Shown: positions 42,790 to 53,205 of the stretch, piece after piece
How the letters are laid out: each line of letters starts with the position of its first letter
Position numbering within the stretch: the first letter of the stretch is position 1
Assembly: GCF_036711975.1 (NCBI RefSeq)
Contig: NC_091973.1
Coordinates: 20,336,001 to 20,400,000 of the forward strand
Origin: Onthophagus taurus
Lineage: Eukaryota > Arthropoda > Insecta > Coleoptera > Scarabaeidae
Direction of reading: 5' to 3'
Length of the DNA stretch: 64,000 bases
Notes under the pieces: generated by a model
The model's database searches: none
What the model was told of the DNA's origin: nothing
What the model saw: only the letters and a program-made list of their open reading frames with translations
Made by a program: the position numbers and the translations under genes

Positions 42790-43382
42790 TACGATGATGA
42801 TTGTTTATTTATTTGTTTCGGTGCGACAATTATTTCGACCAATATGGTCTGCTTCTTAGGCACGACTAAAAAATTATAAAAATTCTATTTTGTGAGGTGT
42901 ACATTTAGGAAAAAAACGCAAGGTATATTTACCGTCAAAAAAGAGATTAGATGTTGAGACGGAGAATTAATGTTGATTCAGTAATTGGTTTACAAAAACA
43001 GTCGCAAAAGGGTTGTGTACATTTTAAGTAATACATTTTCTCGAATCGGAACAGAAACGTTGTTTACATTAAAGTTTGTAAAATGAAAATTTGAAAACAC
43101 GTTGAAAAGTGAGGTTATGAGTTTTAAACTGTAAAAAAAGAGGTTAAATTTCATGTAAAAGTAAATCTTGAAACATCTTACCAAAGATCATCGTAAAAGG
43201 AAACAAACAAATTAATAAAACAAAAAGAAGAACTGTTAAATGAAAAAATAACAAAAATTATGAAGAAACTATGAAAAAATTAAAAAAGTGAAACGGTACT
43301 TTTCCGTGAAGCGCAAAAGTCCAACTGTACGGAGTAAGGTGACTTTCATCAAGGTATAAAGAAATGGGGGTGGGAGTGGGGG
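42790..43382 (-). other. 3' terminal region of the Penelope-like element
   Basis: Contains the PLE terminal motif near 42829-42875 (TATTTCGACCAATATGGTC then TTCTTAGGCACGACT), similar to 31928. No gene. Confidence 0.55.
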
Positions 43383-46181
43383 TTAAATGAAATTTAGCAA
43401 AAATCTATTATTGTTGAAATCAGTTAAATCGTTAAGCATTAGTTCTGATTTATTGGTGTGATTGTAAAATTCTTCCAATAAATCTAATTCTTTGGATTTT
43501 TTGATGTTTTTAAGGAGTTTAATATTACAGGAATCTGTTTTATGTTTGGTGGATTTGAGATGTTTATAAAAAGCTGACGAGTCCTTGGTAAGATGTTCCC
43601 TAAATCGTGTTTTCAGATTACGGCCGGTTTGTCCTATGTAATACCTATCGCAGTCACCACAGTTTATTCGATACACTCCGCTCGATTCGTCAATTCCAAA
43701 TTTATGTTTAGTATTATTTATTAATTGTCCAAGTTTTATACCGGAAGTAAAAGCACGGATTATGTTATATTGTTCAAGGTTATTTTTAAATTTAAATTGA
43801 AGTAAAGGTTCAAAGGGGACAGTAATGTAATGTTTATGTAACTTATGGTGAGGATAGATCATTTTGTTAATTAAAGATTTATGTACCTTATTATAAAAAT
43901 TTTGTATATCGTTTAAATTATAACCATTGTTAAGACCTATTTTAATTATTCTCATAAGTTCGTTTTTATAATTACTATCATCAAGAGGCACATTAAAAAG
44001 TCTATTAAAGTAAAATCTAAAGGCGGCTTCTTTATGCTGAAGGCAGGTGAAAGATTTTTTTGGGATAATGGAATCAGTGGTGGTTGGTTTGCAATAAATG
44101 TTAAAATCGAGTTTATTTTTGTTAAGGTTTTTGGTAATTTGGAGGTCTAAAAAATTTAAAGAGTGATGTTTTTCTATTTCTAAAGTGAATTGGAGGTTGC
44201 TGGCGTTATTGAAAAGGTTGAACAGAACTAAGAGTTTGGCATTGTTGCCTTTGTAGATGATAAGTATATCATCTACATGGGCAACCCATGGGCAACCCAT
44301 GGGTAGACCAGTGTTCATACGGTAAAAATGTTTATTAAAAGTGAAGGAATTTTGATCTGTTACTAATTTAAGGGTATCAATGAAGGTGTTAAGTTCGATA
44401 AAGCTAATGGTAAATGTGTTTAGTTTTTTAATAAGAAATTGTTTGATAATGTCTATTGTAGTTTTTGTGGGAATATTAGAATATAAATTTTTTATGTCAA
44501 AGGAAATAAGTCTATGTTCTTTAGTGATATGAATATTTTTGAGTTTATCTATTAGTTGAGTTGAGTTTTTAATGCTGTATTCAAATTGATTGGAAAAGGT
44601 TTTATGAAGAAATGTTTGTAGTTTTTTAGCTATTATACTGGCGGGGGTATTGACGTTGGAGATGATGGGTCTTATGCTCTGTTCAACCTTGTGTAGTTTT
44701 ATGAGACTTTTCAAAGTGGGGACAAGTGGGTTCATTATGATGGTTTTGAAGGGGTTGATATCGAATATTTTTAGGTTCTCTATATTGTCTTTAATGTGCC
44801 TCTTGAGTGTGTTGTAGTTTATTGTAGGGTTCTTTTTAATTTCAATTATGTTATTGCCTTTAAAAAAGTTTTCAGTTTTTTCTATGTAATTAATGTCATT
44901 TAAAATGACGTATCCTGCGCCTTTGTCACCCATGGTGATGATAAGTTTATTTTCTTTAATTTTTTGTCTGAAGGACTTAAGGTTGTGTTGTATCGAGCGG
45001 AATGCATAGGAATTGCCGTGATCGGTTTTTAAATTTTTTATAATATTATGGTTGTCGTGGAAAATGGATCTAATGTTAGTGTTATATGATAATTGTGATT
45101 CTATTTTGATAGCAAGTTCGACCGGGCTGGTGCCCGCAGGCAACGAAAATTTGTGATTGAGATTTAGGAGTTCTATATCTTTATTGGTGAAAGTGAAGTT
45201 GCTGAGGTTTGTATATCTGGGGGCAAAGTTAAAGTTATTGAGAGTATCTAATGTTATTTTTTCAAAGGGTTTATTTTTGTTTATTTTCTTTACTATGAAA
45301 GTTCCGTTAGTGGCACCAGCTCGGTCGGGGCTATTATGTGTAGTGGTCGTAGTGTTATGTTCTCTTATGTTCTTGTTCTGTAAGTTGTTGTTGTTGTGAT
45401 TTCTGTTTTTATTCTCTTGTTGTGATAAATGGTAGTGTTTATCTTTAACCAACCTTGCGAGTTTCTGTTGTTTTCTATTTTTTGAATGTATAGTGTTGTA
45501 AGTAGTTTCTTCTTGAAATCTGCGTGTGAGTTCTTCAAATTCGAGAAAATGTAGTGTTGTTGAGAGTTTCCTGTGGATAGATTTCAGGATGGTATCGATT
45601 TCTGATAGTTTTTTGTATTGCGTCCTAAGGTTCTTTTTTATAAGTTTTCGTTCGAGATCTTGTTTTTGATGTTTAAAAATTTTTGGTATTTTAATTGTAA
45701 AAACCTTGGGTGTAACTCCATGTGCGACTGCCTGGTGCAAAAAGTTAATTGTGTCTCTTGTGTTTTCTCGTTTCATCATGTAAGAATTAAAGAAGTCTAC
45801 ATTAGAATTTTTAAATGTGCTCTCAATTGGGCTTAAGTGACCATACTTATCAAGAAATTGATACATTCTTTCATGGACTGCATGAACCATCTTAATAAGC
45901 CCGTCACTTGCATAATTTAAAAGTGTCTCATTGTTATACTCCTTGAAAGAAGTAAACAAATGATTCTCGTTACATTCTGCACAATATAAATTTTCTCGGC
46001 ACGTATCACAGTCCGGAATATGTACATTCTTCAGAAAATAACCAGCCACATAAGCCGTTGCTTGATTATCTTCTATACTTGGGTTTAGTTCGATATCTGA
46101 AAAAACAGGATTTGAATCCATTTTATCACTATAATGAAAATCGTCTGGAAAATGTACTAACAAATCTTGTAGGTTCCTCAA
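43383..46181 (-). CDS. chimeric frame: P-type transposase tail fused to Penelope RT/GIY-YIG
   Basis: The 932-residue frame has two origins. Residues 1 to about 115 carry TAYVAGYFLKNV, CDTCRENLYCAECN and LIKMVHAVHERMYQFL, the C-terminal part of P-type transposases. From about residue 118 it is a Penelope-like protein: DTINFLHQAV, ITMGDKGAGYVI, IPTLKSL-type LVPTLKSLIKLHK, LISFDIKNLYSNIP and GLPMGCP. These are followed by HVDDILII, SLNFLDLQITKN, and a C-terminal GIY-YIG domain (GVYRINCGDC, YYIGQTGRNLKTRFREHL). The 40-50 residues normally between GLPMG and the VDD motif are gone. An 11-bp tandem repeat marks the spot (44279-44300). The reverse transcriptase is therefore probably inactive despite the long frame. 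Confidence 0.8.
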   Translation of the reverse strand: MRNLQDLLVHFPDDFHYSDKMDSNPVFSDIELNPSIEDNQATAYVAGYFLKNVHIPDCDTCRENLYCAECNENHLFTSFKEYNNETLLNYASDGLIKMVHAVHERMYQFLDKYGHLSPIESTFKNSNVDFFNSYMMKRENTRDTINFLHQAVAHGVTPKVFTIKIPKIFKHQKQDLERKLIKKNLRTQYKKLSEIDTILKSIHRKLSTTLHFLEFEELTRRFQEETTYNTIHSKNRKQQKLARLVKDKHYHLSQQENKNRNHNNNNLQNKNIREHNTTTTTHNSPDRAGATNGTFIVKKINKNKPFEKITLDTLNNFNFAPRYTNLSNFTFTNKDIELLNLNHKFSLPAGTSPVELAIKIESQLSYNTNIRSIFHDNHNIIKNLKTDHGNSYAFRSIQHNLKSFRQKIKENKLIITMGDKGAGYVILNDINYIEKTENFFKGNNIIEIKKNPTINYNTLKRHIKDNIENLKIFDINPFKTIIMNPLVPTLKSLIKLHKVEQSIRPIISNVNTPASIIAKKLQTFLHKTFSNQFEYSIKNSTQLIDKLKNIHITKEHRLISFDIKNLYSNIPTKTTIDIIKQFLIKKLNTFTISFIELNTFIDTLKLVTDQNSFTFNKHFYRMNTGLPMGCPWVAHVDDILIIYKGNNAKLLVLFNLFNNASNLQFTLEIEKHHSLNFLDLQITKNLNKNKLDFNIYCKPTTTDSIIPKKSFTCLQHKEAAFRFYFNRLFNVPLDDSNYKNELMRIIKIGLNNGYNLNDIQNFYNKVHKSLINKMIYPHHKLHKHYITVPFEPLLQFKFKNNLEQYNIIRAFTSGIKLGQLINNTKHKFGIDESSGVYRINCGDCDRYYIGQTGRNLKTRFREHLTKDSSAFYKHLKSTKHKTDSCNIKLLKNIKKSKELDLLEEFYNHTNKSELMLNDLTDFNNNRFLLNFI

Positions 46182-46738
46182 AGACTCACAATAATCGTCT
46201 TGACAATTCCGTCCCCTACTTAAGGGTACAGAAAAGTTGTTAACGACATGAGTCTTTAAGGCAGCTACAAATTAATGACATGTAGGATTAGTGTTAAAAA
46301 AGCCATGTTGGCGTACTTGACAAAATAAATTTTCCAGCGGATCTTGATTCAGTGATCTTAAAGAAAGAAACGAGACGCCTTTTTCACTTAAACGATTCCA
46401 AAGGAAAATAACTGATCGTATGGTAGTCTGCCAACCTTTAAGAAATCTAACTGACTTTGTACAGTCCCTACCGTTCCAATCAATCATTTGCCATTTGGTG
46501 ATTTTAGGTAACAAATTGGACCAGAACTGTAAATGTGGGGAATCTTTTGATAACGCGCACCGAAACTCTTTACCATTTTTTGGATATCGAACCCACCCAT
46601 TCAGCGAATCAAACAATTGATCCATCAAATGAACAAATTCGGCAGTAGCTAAAGATTCAGCAGGTAAATCTTTAGTTACATGAAATCTTTCTATCGATGC
46701 AGTAACTTGCAGCAGCCACTTTCACCTTCATTTTAATA
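45830..46738 (-). pseudogene. P-type transposase 3' half (copy c)
   Basis: Starts with KMKVKVAA, shifts frame, and continues TASIERFHVTKDL, LMDQLFDSLNGWV, LRSLNQDPLENLFCQVRQHG and FFNTNPTC. It stops once in frame at 46272-46274, then continues into the chimeric frame. The NQDPLENLF block is the best-conserved part of P/THAP9 transposases. The 5' half is missing, and the junction with the FBXO21-like sequence is at about 46740. Confidence 0.8.
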
Positions 46739-46747
46739 TGACTATTA

Positions 46748-48306
46748 TCAAAATTGAAATACTCTGATTTTAATTTGAAATTTCTTCCTAACTGCAACAT
46801 CATACGGATACTCCTCATTTAAAAAGTAATTCGGCACAAATTGATTCTTAAAAAAGTGAGTAAAAAACTTTCCAACTTTCATAATTGGTGCTTCATCACC
46901 ATTCCAACAGCGAATTTAACGTTAATGTTTCTTTTGGGGGGCGATTTAGGAGGATTTATTGGATACAATCCATGAGGAGGAAAGCCATCGTGATATAAAT
47001 AGGTTTCTGGGTGTATTTCGATGTTGTATCTCCTGTAATAAACACTAAACTCAAACCTTGCTTGTAATTTGTTTGGATGAGTTCTAAGATTTAATGCTAA
47101 AATTGAAGGTGTTAAGGAATCGTTTTGATGTGGTGATTTTGCCAAATAATTTATGAGTCGTTTGAGAACCTTAAAATTTTTTTTAATGTGTTATAAAGAT
47201 GGTTGTATTGAAATACTTACTGATTCGGATTTAAAAAATGAATTTGGATTTGCAATTAATCCTCGATCTGCTAAAATGAGTTTACCCCCGTTTGAAACAT
47301 CAACGTAATAAATTTTCTTTTCTGAGTTATCAAGTTGGATAAATCGCCACAAAAAATCATCTGGGTCATAAACCCATTCCAATTTGACCCCCAATCTTCG
47401 TGCAACCCCCTCGAAAATGACCATGCGAGTAATTTCGAATCCAGGTTTTAATTCAAAAATTTCTAAAGTAAATGAATTTGGATCATTTTCTTTGTCAAAA
47501 ACGTTTTGGGAAATAACTTTGGTAATTGTGCCTAAAATTTGTTAGGAATCTATCAAAGAAAATTTATTCTCTTTAATGATTTTGTTTCGCCACAATTTTA
47601 AGTCATCTTCGCTCGTTTTCAGTAAAGGATGGCTTGGGTGATTAATTCTCAAAGAATTTTTAACTTTCTCTGCAATTTCATCAAATTCTTTTTGAACATT
47701 TTCCACTTTAATATTAAATTGTGGTTTGGACCATTGCATTAAAATTGCAGCACCAATTTCCAAAATGCGATCATCTTCATCTAACGAGATAAATTTCTCC
47801 CAAAGAACTCTAAAATTCTCGAGTCCCAAATAACGCAACGTTTCCAAACTATAATACTTAATCGTTAAATTCCCTGGAGTTTTTAACAGAACCACGTCGT
47901 AAGTTTTAATTTCTGATGGGTCATTTAAGATCTCTCTTAAATAATGCGCCATATACTCTGCGTTTAAACACCTCGATTTGATGATGTGGATAAATGGTGC
48001 GAAATCAGCTGGGAGTAGTACCTCTTTGTGCATGCAAAGTGAGGTTAATCTGGTTAAAATCCCATCAATTTCGAGATGTATTTTGTAAATATAGGAAACT
48101 TCGTCGAAGTAATTATCAATTTTTGGGGATCTTTCTGCTATTTCAAACCACCTCTTGTAATAATACCTCCTCCAAAGATTATTGTTTTTGAGTATAAAGT
48201 TGTGCAGAAACGAGCAAGTTGAAGAAATGTTGATTAAATCACCAAAATCCAAACAATCTTGATTAAGAACCATTTCGAGGATTTCCGCTGGGAGATTATC
48301 CAACAT
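46748..48306 (-). pseudogene. FBXO21-like F-box gene, decayed
   Basis: From ATG 48306 the F-box reads MLDNLPAEILEMVL ... LINISSTCSFLHNFI ... NNLWRRYYYKRWF. The middle carries the SirB1/transglutaminase-like part (DRILEIGAAILMQWSKP; later FEGVARRLGVKLEWV). A TAA at 47542-47544 interrupts the frame, which then resumes in register. A 51-nt intron (47220-47170, GTAAGT to AAG) joins in frame. The start of the YccV-like domain (VKFAVGMVMKHQ) is followed directly, in another frame, by its C-terminal part (GKFFTHFFKNQFVPNYFL), so about 50 residues are lost. FBXO21 is a substrate receptor of SCF ubiquitin ligases. This copy looks inactive. Confidence 0.65.
47170..47220 (-). other. 51-nt intron in the FBXO21-like gene
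   Basis: GTAAGTATTTC donor and a TTTTAAG acceptor flank it. Removing it joins FKSES to VLKRLINYL. Confidence 0.65.
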
Positions 48307-48706
48307 CTTGCAAAAATCAACTACTTTAACTAAAATAAAGCACGTGAATGTGTCAAAAAGCCACTTCGTACAAAACAGCCGGTGGACACGCAATGGTAAA
48401 AATTTTATCCTGCTTTCAGCGCCTCTGCTGGTGTGACATGTGAACTAATAAGGAGCGCGGCAAATCGGCGAGTTTAAATAAATTTAAAATCCTACTGCTG
48501 TAATAGCTTCTTGATGAAAAAAATATATGAAAATAATACAAGTGCGTAAAATATTTAAAAATATTTATTTAAGATAAAATAAGTGGTATAATTAAAGCAT
48601 ACTTAACACTATTGCAATAACTATTAAAATATATCAAAATAAAAATAATAATAAAATTAATAATACAAATCTGCAATAAAATATAATATTTTATCTTGAA
48701 AATTTA
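48307..48706. other. upstream sequence of the FBXO21-like gene
   Basis: AT-rich beyond 48480. No gene or clear promoter motif identified. Confidence 0.5.
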
Positions 48707-49150
48707 TTAACAGAGCGTAAATAAAAAGGGTATATATAGCATTAATAAAAAAGTGCTTGACATTTACGATGTCATGATTCAACAAGAAGTTGAAAGTAAT
48801 AACAGAACATAATAATAACAGAGCAGTAATAGAAAGCGTTTAACATTTAGGATGTCATGTTGCCCCTTTTTTCAGAAACAAGGTTAAAGCTATAAGAAGG
48901 CTTATTTATAACAGAGTGTAAATAAAAAGCGTATATATAGCATTAATAAAAAAGTGCTTGACATTTAGGATGTCATGATCAGTCAACAAGAAGTTGAAAG
49001 TAATAACAGAACATAATAATAACAGAGCATTAATAAAAAGCGTTTAACATTTAGGATGTCATGTTGCCCCTTTTTTCAGAAACAAGGTTAAAGCTATAAG
49101 AAGACTTATTTATAACAGACCGTAAATAAAAAGCGTATATAATAATACAT
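48707..49150. repeat. about 203-bp tandem repeat, 2.2 copies
   Basis: Units start near 48707, 48910 and 49113 (TAACAGAGCGTAAATAAAAAG and variants). Each contains a smaller internal repeat around CATTTAGGATGTCATG. It follows the P-type transposase (copy d), whose last codons run into the third copy. Confidence 0.8.
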
Positions 49151-51499
49151 AACGGAAATAAGGTTGATGAAACGGGATGAAGGGTATTTCAAATAAAAAT
49201 TGACATCTCTCGCGTCATCCTGTAATACTATTAATTCATGAACATCGGTAATGTCATCAGAACAAAAGAACTGATTACAATGCTGACATTTATAATTTAT
49301 TAGCTTTTTAATCAAGTACCCTGCAACATAAGCTGACTTGTTAAGGTCAACCTCAAGTAACGATACGGTACTCTTAGTGTTGGTAGATGATTTCGTAGTG
49401 GTAACTGAAGAAAATTGATAGGAAGAAGATGAAGAAGTGGGATTGATAGGATCACTGGGAGTAGAGTTGGAAAGAAGAATATTATAAGAAAGAAGGAAGT
49501 CTTCGCCTTCATCTTCACAATTCGTCCCAAGGCCACAAGGACCAGTATTATTTAAAATTACTGTTTTGTAAGCATCGACGAACTGCGAAGGTGTAGGCTT
49601 TGTATTACCACCACATAATCCTCTAGCAACACTAAAGAGATTCTCTAAAGGATCTTGATTTAAAGATCTCAAAGTGAGATGCTTGAAACCCTTACCCCTT
49701 AAAGAATACCATAAGTACCTTACATTACTAATTGTTGCTAACAGTAGTTTGATTGTTGGAGGATTTCCTACACACTTACCACTGGACATAAATTTGATTT
49801 GTCTTAACTTTCTACTAGCAGCATCCCAAAATCGAAGATGTTGTGAGCTGCTAGTTAGCTTGCATGCTAAAGGTTTTTCAGAGGTAAATACAGAATTCAG
49901 CGAGTCAAATAGGTCGTTCATAAACTTTACAAATATCGCTGTTCCCGCAGCATCCATAACGGCTGCTTTCGACAGAATGTGAAGGAGGGAAGCAGTGGAG
50001 TTACTGAAAACTTGCGCTGCAAGCTTTACTTTCATCTTCTGCCGATTGGTGGGGTTTACGTGAACATACGTAAGCTTGGTAGCTTTGAATATGCCACTAT
50101 CCCCATCCAACTCGTACAGCCGGTGAATGTCACTCCACTTAGCCGTTTTCCCTTCGAATACAATATCTTTGGCCATCATATTCCTCATGCTTTTCAGCAT
50201 ATGAGGGACATCAAAAAGATGAATAATTTGATGACCATCAATATTATATACGAATTGATCACCCTCCTTACCACATTCTGCTGAAAGGCTACGCAAGGCA
50301 GCTACATTCCAGGAGCCACCATCGCATACAGATGCTACGATGCGAAAATCCGTATGTTTATGAACGGCTCGTATAACTTCTTTGATCAGTGATTTGAGTA
50401 TATACTGATTCGCAGCCTTATGGGTAAAATAGAAAGCAACAGGTTGCTTCCATTTTCTCGCCAGACCACGAATCATAAATACCAAAACATGATCTGAAAG
50501 TTTTTGACCCCTTTCTGTTCCCACCTCTACAAACCCTTCAACATGCCAACTATTTTCAGTTACCTTCAAATTCAAATTCTTTCCAGTGTCCATCTCATCA
50601 AACATAAGTGTGCAGAAACGGTCACGGAGAGCCATTTTACTTGAAACACTCTTCAGATAGGTTAATAAATTTAGGTTGATTCCGCTGGTTAGTTGGAAAG
50701 TTGCAAGGGATCGTCTTAATGTTCTTGTAGACGGTAGGGAAAGGATCTTTTGCAGGTATCGGTAGGAGCGGGGACCGTGTTTGAAAATGGAGAGGAATAG
50801 GGCTTTCTCTTCTAAGGTGTAACTGCGGTTTTTTTTGGATACATGGAAATTTCGAAGGAGGGAAAGAATAAAAACACGGAGAGGTTTAGGTAAGGTATGT
50901 ATTTGTTGGATATTGGTTAAGCTAGATGGGGAAAAGGGATTTGGATAAAGTTTTTGGGATTGAGACAAGTACTGGATACGCTTCTTCCGATAACGCAAAA
51001 TAGTTTCAGCCTTCTTTAACCTGGCCAACAGCTTCCGCTCCTTCGGAGTCACTTGTGATGTTCGACCTGAAAATGACATTAATACGAAATTGTATTTAAT
51101 TACTATGTTGTACTTAATTAAATATTTACCTTTGCACCTCCTCGACTTAGGAGTCTCAAATTTAGAAGACATGCAGGGAATGGATGTACCGGATGGAGTA
51201 TTGGCAGGAGAATGGGGATTGTCTTCTAAATTTGCACGTCGAGGGATTTGGTGTGCAGTTAACTTCTTCCGGTCTGACGTCTGAAACTGATTGTCGTTGA
51301 AATGGCGCTCACAAACTCGCAGCCTTCTCCCATGTAGTTGAGCATGTGACAACTCCATGAGATCGGGCCTGCTCATTCTTTCCAACCATTGCCGCCGCAG
51401 ATCTTCAGATCTGCGGCGGCAGATCTGAAGAAAAAAGCAGAAGAGTTGTCGGTCTCTGGGCGGCAATGAATTTGTCGGACACTGTTTGTCCACACAACT
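49106..51499 (-). CDS. P-type (THAP) transposase, nearly intact (copy d)
   Basis: The exon opens after an acceptor at about 51500. THAP second half: RRLRVCERHFNDNQF. After a 63-nt in-frame intron comes a basic/coiled region (TPKERKLLARLKKAETILRY). The RNase-H-like catalytic core follows: SYTLEEKALFLSIFKHGPRS, LMFDEMDTGKNL, ASVCDGGSWN, FDVPHMLKSMRNMM, KMKVKLAAQVFSNS and LRSLNQDPLENLF. The C-terminus has AYVAGYLIKKLINYKCQHC. There is no stop or frameshift over 2.4 kb. The codon used as first Met in a simple reading is GTG, so the true N-terminus, with the first THAP Cys pair, is in an unseen upstream exon. A 30-nt perfect palindrome has been added in the THAP part. Confidence 0.85.
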   Translation of the reverse strand, partial: SCVDKQCPTNSLPPRDRQLFCFFLQICRRRSEDLRRQWLERMSRPDLMELSHAQLHGRRLRVCERHFNDNQFQTSDRKKLTAHQIPRRANLEDNPHSPANTPSGTSIPCMSSKFETPKSRRCKGKYLIKYNIVIKYNFVLMSFSGRTSQVTPKERKLLARLKKAETILRYRKKRIQYLSQSQKLYPNPFSPSSLTNIQQIHTLPKPLRVFILSLLRNFHVSKKNRSYTLEEKALFLSIFKHGPRSYRYLQKILSLPSTRTLRRSLATFQLTSGINLNLLTYLKSVSSKMALRDRFCTLMFDEMDTGKNLNLKVTENSWHVEGFVEVGTERGQKLSDHVLVFMIRGLARKWKQPVAFYFTHKAANQYILKSLIKEVIRAVHKHTDFRIVASVCDGGSWNVAALRSLSAECGKEGDQFVYNIDGHQIIHLFDVPHMLKSMRNMMAKDIVFEGKTAKWSDIHRLYELDGDSGIFKATKLTYVHVNPTNRQKMKVKLAAQVFSNSTASLLHILSKAAVMDAAGTAIFVKFMNDLFDSLNSVFTSEKPLACKLTSSSQHLRFWDAASRKLRQIKFMSSGKCVGNPPTIKLLLATISNVRYLWYSLRGKGFKHLTLRSLNQDPLENLFSVARGLCGGNTKPTPSQFVDAYKTVILNNTGPCGLGTNCEDEGEDFLLSYNILLSNSTPSDPINPTSSSSSYQFSSVTTTKSSTNTKSTVSLLEVDLNKSAYVAGYLIKKLINYKCQHCNQFFCSDDITDVHELIVLQDDARDVNFYLKYPSSRFINLISVMYYYIRFLFTVCYK
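51067..51129 (-). other. 63-nt in-frame intron of transposase copy d
   Basis: GTAAATATTT donor and TTTTCAG acceptor; length is divisible by three and contains no stop, so both spliced and unspliced RNA stay open. Unspliced it adds 21 Ile/Lys/Tyr-rich residues unlike their surroundings. Confidence 0.75.
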
Positions 51500-52520
51500 C
51501 TGTAGATTAGGATTTATTAGACATTTAAAATATAAATTTCTAAAATAATAAGCATTAAATAATACTTTTAGAACTTTAGAACTTAGAAGATTTTTTTAGT
51601 TATTTAATTTACTTTACTTATTTAAATATAATTATTACTATGTGAGGATAACAACATAAAAAAAGTTATTATTAATTACTTATGTTGAATCTGGTTGAAT
51701 TGTATGATTCTGGTCATGATTTATAAATTACAAGTTTAAGAATTTTATCAATTTATCGGAGACATAATTATTTATTTAATAGTTATTTGCTAATAAAAAA
51801 ATTAATAAGATTTTAACTTTTCATTTATTTACAATCAAATAATATTTATTGTAACCCTATATTCTCTGGAGTAAATGAAGTGGCCTAACCAGTTCAAAAT
51901 ATTTTATTTATATAAGAATTAATTACTCGAATTAGCTAAAAGCAAAATCACATAAATCAATCATAAATCAATAAATCATAATCGCTAAAATCACATAAAT
52001 TAAATATCCACTAATCTTTCTAAGTTAATTTTTATTATATTATGACCTTGTGACGGGATTATAATTATATATTTGCTAGGATAATCTTATACTTACTGCG
52101 ATTGCAGGCATAATTATTCACAGATTAAGTATCACTATTATAAAACACAATAACGAGGTATAATAATAATAATAATAATAGTTTTACTTGAGCTAAAACG
52201 AAGTGAAGCGAACGCGTCAAGCAAGAACTATGACTAATTATTAGTCACTAATACCGCCATGACGATTTCTTTTTCTTGATATTTATTCTCAAAAAGTCAT
52301 ACAAATACAGGATAATTACATATATAATTTTTTTCTCATATATACATTACTTAGGCAACATATTATAGCAATTTATAAAATAAGTGATTAAAATTTGAAT
52401 TATTAAACCTCGGGAAGGGCGAACAATGCCGAACATTGCCGAACGCCGACGGTAGCGCCATCCAGCGATGTGACATGGAACTACATACTTAGATAAATTT
52501 ATTCCTATCTCGTGTCACAA
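51500..52520 (-). mobile_element. 5' non-coding region of P-type element copy d
   Basis: Matches the upstream region of copy a (25064-26062) closely. Ends at CGTGTCAC near 52519. A (TAA)n run lies at about 52161-52179. No first exon recognised. Confidence 0.75.
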
Positions 52521-52527
52521 GCCTGGT

Positions 52528-53146
52528 ACAAAAGAGGATGAGAGACTGATTTTAATGTGGCGAGTACCAACTGAGTTTGGTTTAAACTTCAGTGGTTCTA
52601 AAACTAATTCAAAAAAATCATTTTTAGATTAAGAATATAATCAAAAATTTGTTGGGATTATTGAAGAAAATGACTTTTTAGAAAGAAATTTTATGATTAT
52701 TATGCTACAGATTATATTCTAATAAATCATTTTATAAACCATTCGTGAAGAAATGGAAAGAAAACAGTTTGGGAATCGCTGGGTTATGGTGACGTTTGAA
52801 ACGTGTTGCATCATGTTTCCTAGAAATGGCAAAACATGTGTTAACGAAACGGAGACGTTAAGAAAAAAATTATTTTCACCAAAACAGGTATGATTTGATT
52901 TAATCAATAAAATTAATTCATGATACAAAGAAACGTTTGTGCCAGCGTTGCCAACCCTACCGATTTATTAATTTAATATACCGATTTTCAAAATTTTAAC
53001 AAACTATAATGAAACACATCGTACTTAAAATCAACATAATTGCAACAAAAATTGTACTTTATGGGAATACCCTACTTCTATTGCATAAAATTAATAATTA
53101 TATACAAACGATACGGCAACATTGCTCGAGCGACATTTCCATATTG
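52528..53146. other. unassigned spacer
   Basis: Mostly AT-rich; a short antisense frame (52928-52719) has no family motifs. No repeat recognised. Confidence 0.45.
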
Positions 53147-53205
53147 TACTGTACTTGTCATAAGTAAACCCCCTGCCTAATTTGAAAGCGGTTCAAAATA
53201 GATAT

